Assembly (NCBI GenBank): GCA_015657535.1
Contig: JADHZB010002148.1
Span: 62,001 to 126,000, forward strand
Length of the DNA stretch: 64,000 nt
Source: Nephromyces sp. MM_2019
Lineage: Eukaryota; Apicomplexa; Aconoidasida; Nephromycida
Direction: 5' to 3'
The position numbers and the translations under genes were made by a program. Under the pieces are notes generated by a model, which was given only the letters and a program-made list of their open reading frames with translations, made no database searches and had not been told where the DNA came from. Of the stretch, positions 57,401-64,000 are shown piece by piece; position 1 is the first letter of the stretch; each line of letters opens with the position of its first letter.

Positions 57401-60400
57401 TGTTTTATCTTGTTAAAATCTGTCACAAAAATGCTGGGTTCATAAAAATTTATATTATAGAGCAATACAGGACTTGGAGTATCATCCAAATTTTACTCCG
57501 GTAGACACTGTTACACTTTCTGATTTCCTCCGCACTAAACGAATAAAAATATCATGGCTCGGGTTAATTCGGGAAAGAACTAGAATTTCATGGCTGAAAA
57601 AATTTCTAACAGTTGATATTATTGGTAAGCTTATTCTATTTGTCATGCTTTTGTCAGACAATTCTAATTTTGACATATTACTAAAGCTAGGAGCATAAAA
57701 GATATCTGGAATAATCTTTTGACCAATTTCATAAATATGGAAATTTGTAAAATTACAAATAACTTGCTAGCTCAAACAAAAGGTAATTGTTATTTTTAAT
57801 CTGATAAGTGAGTTTAAGGCTAACACTTATTCGTTTAATAATTTAAAGAAAGAGATTCTGACACCCAAAGTGAATCAAGTAGCATGTCGTCGAAAATAAA
57901 TCAGTTCAAAAAGTTGTTACAAGAGTCAACACTATCACCAATTATAGAGTTGAGTCTTTTACAATTTGAAAATCATATTTGTAGCATTAAAAATAATGAG
58001 TATAAGATTTCAATGTAGGTTAAACACACACACAGTTTTCATTGGTAGCATCTTAATAATGATACTTTATTTATAATCTCAGATTCGAAATAATCGCAGT
58101 GAACTTTTTTAACCTAGTTTTGGGTGAATCAACTGAAAGCAAAGAATTTTGGGCTGATTATATTTCATACAAGTGAGAAATTGTTTGAAGATATATGATG
58201 ACCCAAAAGCTTAGCAAATTTAATGTTTTGTAATATAAAAAATAAAATCTCAGATGCGAAGAAAAATTCGGGGTAATGCATCAAACTATTAATTCATCAA
58301 ACATTAGTATTCCTGCTCTCTTTGTGTCAATGCAAGTAAATGATGAAAAAGCTGCTATTTATATACTTAATCAAACAAATACTTAATTTCCAAGGCTCAC
58401 TGTGGAGTGATATTTTTTCCTGACGCAATCACGATCTTTTTCAACAAAGAAAAGAAGGAATCTAAACCGCTAAATTTGAAACATTTTAAAGTAAATATAT
58501 TAAATCAAAAGATTGAAGATAGCTAGAAAAATATTGATACATGAATGACTCTTAAATAATTCAGGACTGGGCACCACGATTGTCATCATCTACTAAATTT
58601 ATGCATACTAGTTTACCTTTATTTAAGTATTTTAGAAGGCCTTCATCTGTACCCCTGCCATCAGATCACTCAAGATCTTTGATAGTTCTTCCTTCCCCAA
58701 GTCAAATTTTTCTATCAAAAGTAGCTCAAGTTACCTATGCTCTATTCCTCGACTTAAAGTATGAAAAACTAGTTTTTATATAAGTAATACTAGATAGTGA
58801 ATAAAAGTTTATGCGATATACCCATTAATTTAGCTCTACATTATCGGCATCACTTAATTCTGCTCATGGGCCACTACCACAAAATGTTTGCGATAAAACA
58901 AATGATTTTCACTTTATCGTTGCTAGAAAAGATTGGAGACTTCCTGCAGCTATTGGGTCTTTAGCTATTGCAGCAAAAAGGTATTTTGAAGCCAGAGGCA
59001 TTATAAATTAGCGAAGTTTAAACTTAATTTCATTGCTATAACCGAAACAGGCTGAATTTGACAGAAATATCCCTAACATTGATTAGACAAGCTGTAGCAC
59101 TTTTTCCTGATAATCACATAGCCTCAGTAAGTGGCAATAACTTGAGTTGTGTAAGCTTAATAAAATAACATAATTTTCTTTGGGGTTTAAAGGTTCCCTA
59201 TAGGCTTTTGTTTTGCATTTTAAGCGCTCATACTAATGAGGGAAGCAAGGGAGAAAATTACTTCTCAAAACAATTGAGGGTTATATACAGCTTAAATTTT
59301 TATCATTGGTTGGGCTATCATCCATGTGTGATTGATCTTGGTCAAATAAAAGCATGGTAAATAAAATAAAAAAATAGGTAGATAATTACTATTTAATTTT
59401 ATTAAAACGTTTACAGGTCTGAGTATTTAAAAAGTAATTACCTAGATTGCTCCAAACTCACTTTAAAATTGGCTCAAGCTAGCATTTTGCTTGAGAATGA
59501 TTTTGAAGCAAATGTGCTGAACACAGAGCTGTTTCCTTTCAATTTTTTAGATTTTAAACCATTAAAAGATTCGATTTTGATAAACACAGTAGGTGCAAAG
59601 TTTTTTGATAATTGCTTTATTGAATAGATTATTTGGTTTAATTCATTGCCAGCTAATAGCACCAGATTCTCCTATAAGCATTAGGACTACAAGGTTACTT
59701 ATCATATACAGCAACTGTGTGCTAATGCAGTATTTAAAAAACCAATCTTTGGATCGAGATGATTTGGTGATAGTGTTTTTGTAGACTAGAACACAAATTA
59801 GTTTGAGAATTATACAATACTTTCTCCTCAGAAAAGGATGTCAACTAGTGATCTTACAAAGATTATTGATAGGGCATGTATGTTGAATGAATATACTGAG
59901 AAATCCTTCATAACTAAAATGGTGCTAAATAAATATATAATAAGTTGACATTAAGTCATAGTAGTTAAATTTTTCCTAATTAGGGCAATGAGTCTCTGAA
60001 TTATGCTAGCGCAGCAGCAATTTCATCCTTGTGCTTGATTATTAAATGTAATGTTTGTGAGGATAAGTCAAGAAAGGTTTTTGCATTTTGTGCCACTCAA
60101 TTATCAAACAAATCTTTCAAAGTATGTTCAAAATAAAAATTTCTATTTCATTTCATGAGGCAAATGTGCTCTATTTACAGATACGATTGACAAAATTAGG
60201 ACCTAGCTGCATCGAAACTTTACAATCTGGTATATTCTCATACAATAATTGATCGATTTATTACTTTTTTTTCTTAAAAATTTATAGCATATATTCTTGG
60301 TATATCAATGGGGATACTAGAACTGCATTATCATAGCCTCAAATTATATGAGTTGATATTTATAAGGTTAATGCATAATGAATATCGTAAAACTATGGAA

Positions 60401-62263
60401 ATCAGCATCAAGATTGACAGCTATTTGGGGTAATATGTTTTATTTTTCAGTGGATGAAGTATATTTTTATATTACAACCAATTTCAGTGATGAGTGGATG
60501 ATGCAGGATTTTCCTGTTTTTGTTTCTGCACAAGATGGAGACTATTCTGAAGACATCAACTTTCCCACTATGAACTCATATGGTTAATTGAGATACATTT
60601 AAAAAAAAAAAACTAACTCGTACATGTTAAACTTTATATAACAGACTCATTATTAATCAAGGGTGACTATGAAAGCCTGATAAAACTGAGGGAGAGGATC
60701 CTAATTATTTATCTAAATGAATGTATTAGCAAAGAACTTAAAAGAGAAATATCTACCATTTTCGAATTGATTTGTGTAATGGATAAAAAGGGTTAGCTAT
60801 TTACTTATAAGTTTTGTTGTTTAAGATATCAAAAATTTGTTTTACAGTGGAAGACTTAGTTAATAAGCAAAACGAGGATGAAAGCAGTATAAATGAATAC
60901 ACGCAGCAGCAATCTTACCTTGAGGCTTACATAAACATCGAACAAGGGTGAATATTCAAATGAAACTAGCACTGTTTGAAAAATTTAGCTTCTGTATATT
61001 TAATTCAGGCGACAAAATGAATTTATATCTTACTTAAAAAATTACCCAAATCTTATGGAGAGGAATATAATTTTAGACCCATCTTATAGCACAACATGGA
61101 ATAATTTACTCACAAGTAAGTTTTGACAATTAGGGACCTTTGTGTCAACTTTTATCTAGTTAAAAACTAAACAAATTCATTATTATGCTTTGACAACTCA
61201 TCAAAAGCTGACATTTCTCAATTTGAGATGTTTTTGTAGGAATCGAAAAGAATCAATCTAAATTAGCAACAGAAGGCTACTTTGAACAATTGGTTAAAGA
61301 AGTCAAAAATCAACTATTGGACTTTCAAGACAAAAATGTTTCTAAACCGAGAAGAAGTAAATGTATGTCAACTAAAATTTCAAGACACTAAATATTCTTA
61401 TAATACCACAATTGAAATTTTCAGCACTTTTGTTACCATTTCAAGACTGCGAAGCCCAAGCAAAATTACTGAAAAAATTGAGAGCTAGTAGCGTATTTAA
61501 AATTAATAATAAGGAAGAATGTATGAAACAAGATAAATCCCTAATTATACTTCTATATAGAGCTTATCTATGAAAGATCGTTTATTACTTAAATGAGAAT
61601 TGTCAAAGAATTCACTCCACAACTCACCTTTGAACATATATCTAACTTCAGGTGAGCTATCGGAACAAGAAAGTGAATCAGATTATAGTGACATAGAAGA
61701 GGTAGAAGCACCTGAATGGCTCAATTCTGAATCACCCTCAGCTGTAAATCATTCGCAATTATATAGAAAGTAAGGATGGTCTAAGCTTTGAGTTGTTTAA
61801 TTTTTAACTTATAGAAGTTAGCTTTTAATAATATTTATACTCACGGATTTTTCTAGTAATGAAAACGAAAAATTAGAAAAGGAAATGGCTGAGAAGATAC
61901 TCAACTTAGATACAAATGTACTACAAAACATTGGCCAAGCATATAATAGAAACAATTTAAATTCAGACTTAGCAATGAGGGTAACTCTTCTTATTTTCCC
62001 AATTTAAATATCTCAAAATGTAATTACCTATCTATATTTTATTATTCCTAAAGAAACTTTTGGAAAAAGATACAAGGAAAAAATCTAGTAGCTTGGCAGT
62101 ACTGATTAAAAGTAAAGAGCTAGACACGCTTACAAATTTGTTATATCATTTTTTAGATTTTGATAATCTAAACAATAATTGGTTCAGAAAAAGCACTAAA
62201 ACGCTAACGAAAAATGTAGCTGACTTGTATATGGAAATTAGGGAAAACATTTCTAGCTTCTAA
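54440..62263 (+). CDS. Large multi-exon protein of unknown function, C2-like N-terminus and helical-repeat body
   Basis: I do not recognise this gene. It begins MSTNQKRKSINPSSDF (ATG 54440) and ends ENISSF (stop at 62261-62263). About 30 or more exons of 60-300 bases are separated by introns mostly of 60-100 bases. The junctions I tested (LQELNEE/IDYIE, GDIEL/EEKKA, RISLAIQDLEYH, VDII/ARSIKDIW, SILINT/LIAPDSP) close in phase, which supports one gene of roughly 1,500 residues. Residues about 1-160 look like a C2-type beta domain (VDFHHSFDLPFGIDL, LRISIYQLTKL, LGFLEVELGVNFSLL). Later parts are helical and TPR-like (WRLPAAIGSLAIAAKRLNL, AVALFPDNHIAS, AYILGISMGILELHYHSLKL). An acidic stretch (SEQESESDYSDIEEVEAPEW) precedes the C-terminal domain. 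The C2-plus-TPR layout resembles CFAP70, but similarity is weak. It could be two genes. Confidence 0.6.
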
Positions 62264-63259
62264 TTAGTGAAGTTAAATTGCAAAACAATATAAAATTGGT
62301 GTTAAATCTAAAATTAACAAGCATTTAAGTTTTATCGCTCTATATAACTTAAAACCTTTTTTGAACCAAAGGCTATGTAAATTATATTTACATTATTTAC
62401 ATAAAATAAAAGATGAAATTTTTAAGTTAACATATTAAAACCATAAATTTTATACTCAAAACTTTTTAGCTGAAGTATCCATTTTCATACTATGATATTA
62501 TAAGGGATTGCTAAGCTAATGCTCAGTATATCTGGTAAGATAAATCTAAGGCTTTTAAAATAGTTTGTTTATCTAATTAATAGATTTTATGATATCCTGA
62601 TTTATTTGTCTGTCATAGAATTATATTGACTTCCTTGCCAGGTTTACTTACTGTGTGAGTAATGTTAGAAATAGGTTAAAATTATGAAGTGATTGATTTT
62701 AAAAATTTGCTTAAGCTAACTTTATAAGATTTATAAAATGTTGTAGCCATTTTTGTTTACACTAAGCTTATTTTACTGACATTACACACTAGTTCCAAAT
62801 GCATAGATATAAACATTTTTTTTATCTGCTGAGCTTTTTTGCTAGAGTAGTCCACGTTCCTTTAGCTTTTTTAAACCCTGCATGGTGAATTCAAATTGTG
62901 TGCTTGCTAGTCAAAGGATTATATATTTCATTTAAACTCAACCTCCGTGGTTAGTTATATATTGGTTCTATACAAGTATGTATGTATGTGCATTGTCACT
63001 AGATGTTTATATGTAAGAATAGTAGCTATTAGGCTATAATGTAAACAATTGATAGTTTTTCAATAAATACATTTCACGAGCTGTGTATGCAAATATTAAA
63101 TAACTATAGTTTGTAAGATAAACACATACCTATATGTTTATATGCTTCTGTTTCTAGCTAAATTTATTTGTATAATCAAGGAGCCCTCTTTGTGTGCTAA
63201 GATTCAAGCTTTCAACTTTATGTTATATATACAATTAGAATTAAAACAATGCTTAGACA
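62264..63259. other. Intergenic, 1.0 kb
   Basis: AT-rich flank between two plus-strand genes. Nothing is recognised. Confidence 0.55.
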
Positions 63260-63790
63260 ATGTCCCATGATCCTGAAATTAACAGCTTTACATTGAAGCT
63301 TGGGATGATGGATCACCTAACGGTTTCAAGTACATCAAACAATGTACACGAAGATAATGCACACAACGATGAAGGAACATATAAACTCTCAAATGAGCAA
63401 ATCCAAAATAGCTTTCCGGCTATCCATCCTGAGTTGGAAACTTCACTAGGCTCTTTGCCTGGAACGGTGATCCCCTCTGGACCACTCCCTCGGTCCCAGA
63501 GTCTTACATCAAGGGAACTAGCTTCCTCGATATTTGTGAATGAAAGTAATACATTAAAAAGTGAATGTCCAAAAACTTTCATAAATTATTTGCCTGAGTC
63601 ACCAAGAGTGTCTATGAATAGGCATAAAAACTCAATTGCCTACACCAATACTCGAGGCTACTCTGATCAACGAACTAACCACTCTTTAGCTTACTCAATT
63701 GCAACATACTCAAGAAATGTTGACAGAAACGTAAATCAACTCTTGCATTATTCTGAAAATAGTTTTTCTTTACCTGGGAACATGAAACTT
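63260..63790 (+). CDS. First exon of an unrecognised protein, continuing beyond the window
   Basis: An open frame of 177 codons from the ATG at 63260 (MSHDPEINSFTLKLG) reaches a GTTAGT donor after NMKL, with phase 1. The remaining 210 bases look like intron, so the gene leaves the window. The segment is hydrophilic and Ser/Asn/Thr-rich (SLPGTVIPSGPLPRSQSLTS, ESPRVSMNRHKNS), with several RxxS-type sites of the kind phosphorylated by basophilic kinases. No domain is visible. It looks like the disordered N-terminus of a larger protein. Less AT-rich than its flanks, which supports coding. Confidence 0.6.
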
Positions 63791-64000
63791 GGTTAGTGAG
63801 TAAATCTTTAACTAACACATAAGCCCATCTCTATACGTATTTTGACATAAAAACTCTTCATTAAATGCTTTTTCCCGCACCCAAAACGATTTACATCAAT
63901 GCACAAAAAAAAACATCGAGAAGCTCACCAATTTTTAAAAACAAATAGCCACAAGTATATTTATAAGCATACCTACTTAAATAACACTTTAACAACTAAT

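Noticed and set aside
63313..63582. 89-codon minus-strand frame near the right edge
   Set aside because: Antisense to the better-supported plus-strand first exon at 63260.

Overview
The window is AT-rich nuclear DNA from a eukaryote, very probably an apicomplexan or a close plastid-bearing relative. Most genes are broken by many short GT-AG introns. A ClpP protease starts with a secretory signal followed by a basic, Ser/Asn/Lys-rich leader, the bipartite form used to target a complex plastid (apicoplast). PKA catalytic subunit, diacylglycerol kinase and NEK kinase fit this lineage. I cannot name the genus. The SBP2-like gene argues against piroplasms and Cryptosporidium, which as far as I know lack the selenocysteine machinery, and the plastid-type ClpP also argues against Cryptosporidium.

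Layout. From 1 to 22.1 kb every gene is on the minus strand: a NEK-type kinase cut by the left edge, proteasome ATPase RPT2, a diacylglycerol kinase, a kinesin-2-like motor and a very large gene that I assign to URB1/Npa1 (60S ribosome assembly). After a 3 kb divergent gap, 25.2 to 40.2 kb is a plus-strand block: an intronless SPFH/HIR-like protein, PKA catalytic subunit, NTF2, an Asn/Thr-rich orphan, and a BMT5-like methyltransferase fused to C2H2 zinc fingers. Orientation then alternates: SBP2-like (minus), mitochondrial ADP/ATP carrier (plus), enhancer-of-polycomb EPL1 (minus), ClpP (plus). The right end holds an unrecognised multi-exon gene of about 7.8 kb (plus) and the first exon of another unrecognised gene that leaves the window.

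There is no operon-like logic. Shared themes are ribosome biogenesis (URB1 and possibly the BMT5-like enzyme), cyclic-nucleotide and lipid signalling (PKA, DGK), nuclear transport and chromatin (NTF2, EPL1), organelles (ClpP, ADP/ATP carrier) and possibly flagella (kinesin-2). Most exon chains were rebuilt by eye from frame, splice sites and family conservation. Exon edges are therefore good to a few bases where stated and approximate elsewhere. I saw no tRNA, rRNA, CRISPR array or transposon.

The points most worth following up are the SBP2-like gene (selenoprotein synthesis), the methyltransferase/zinc-finger fusion, the kinesin-2 tail signature, a 29-base microexon in EPL1, the intronless HIR-like gene, and the large unknown gene at 54.4 to 62.3 kb.
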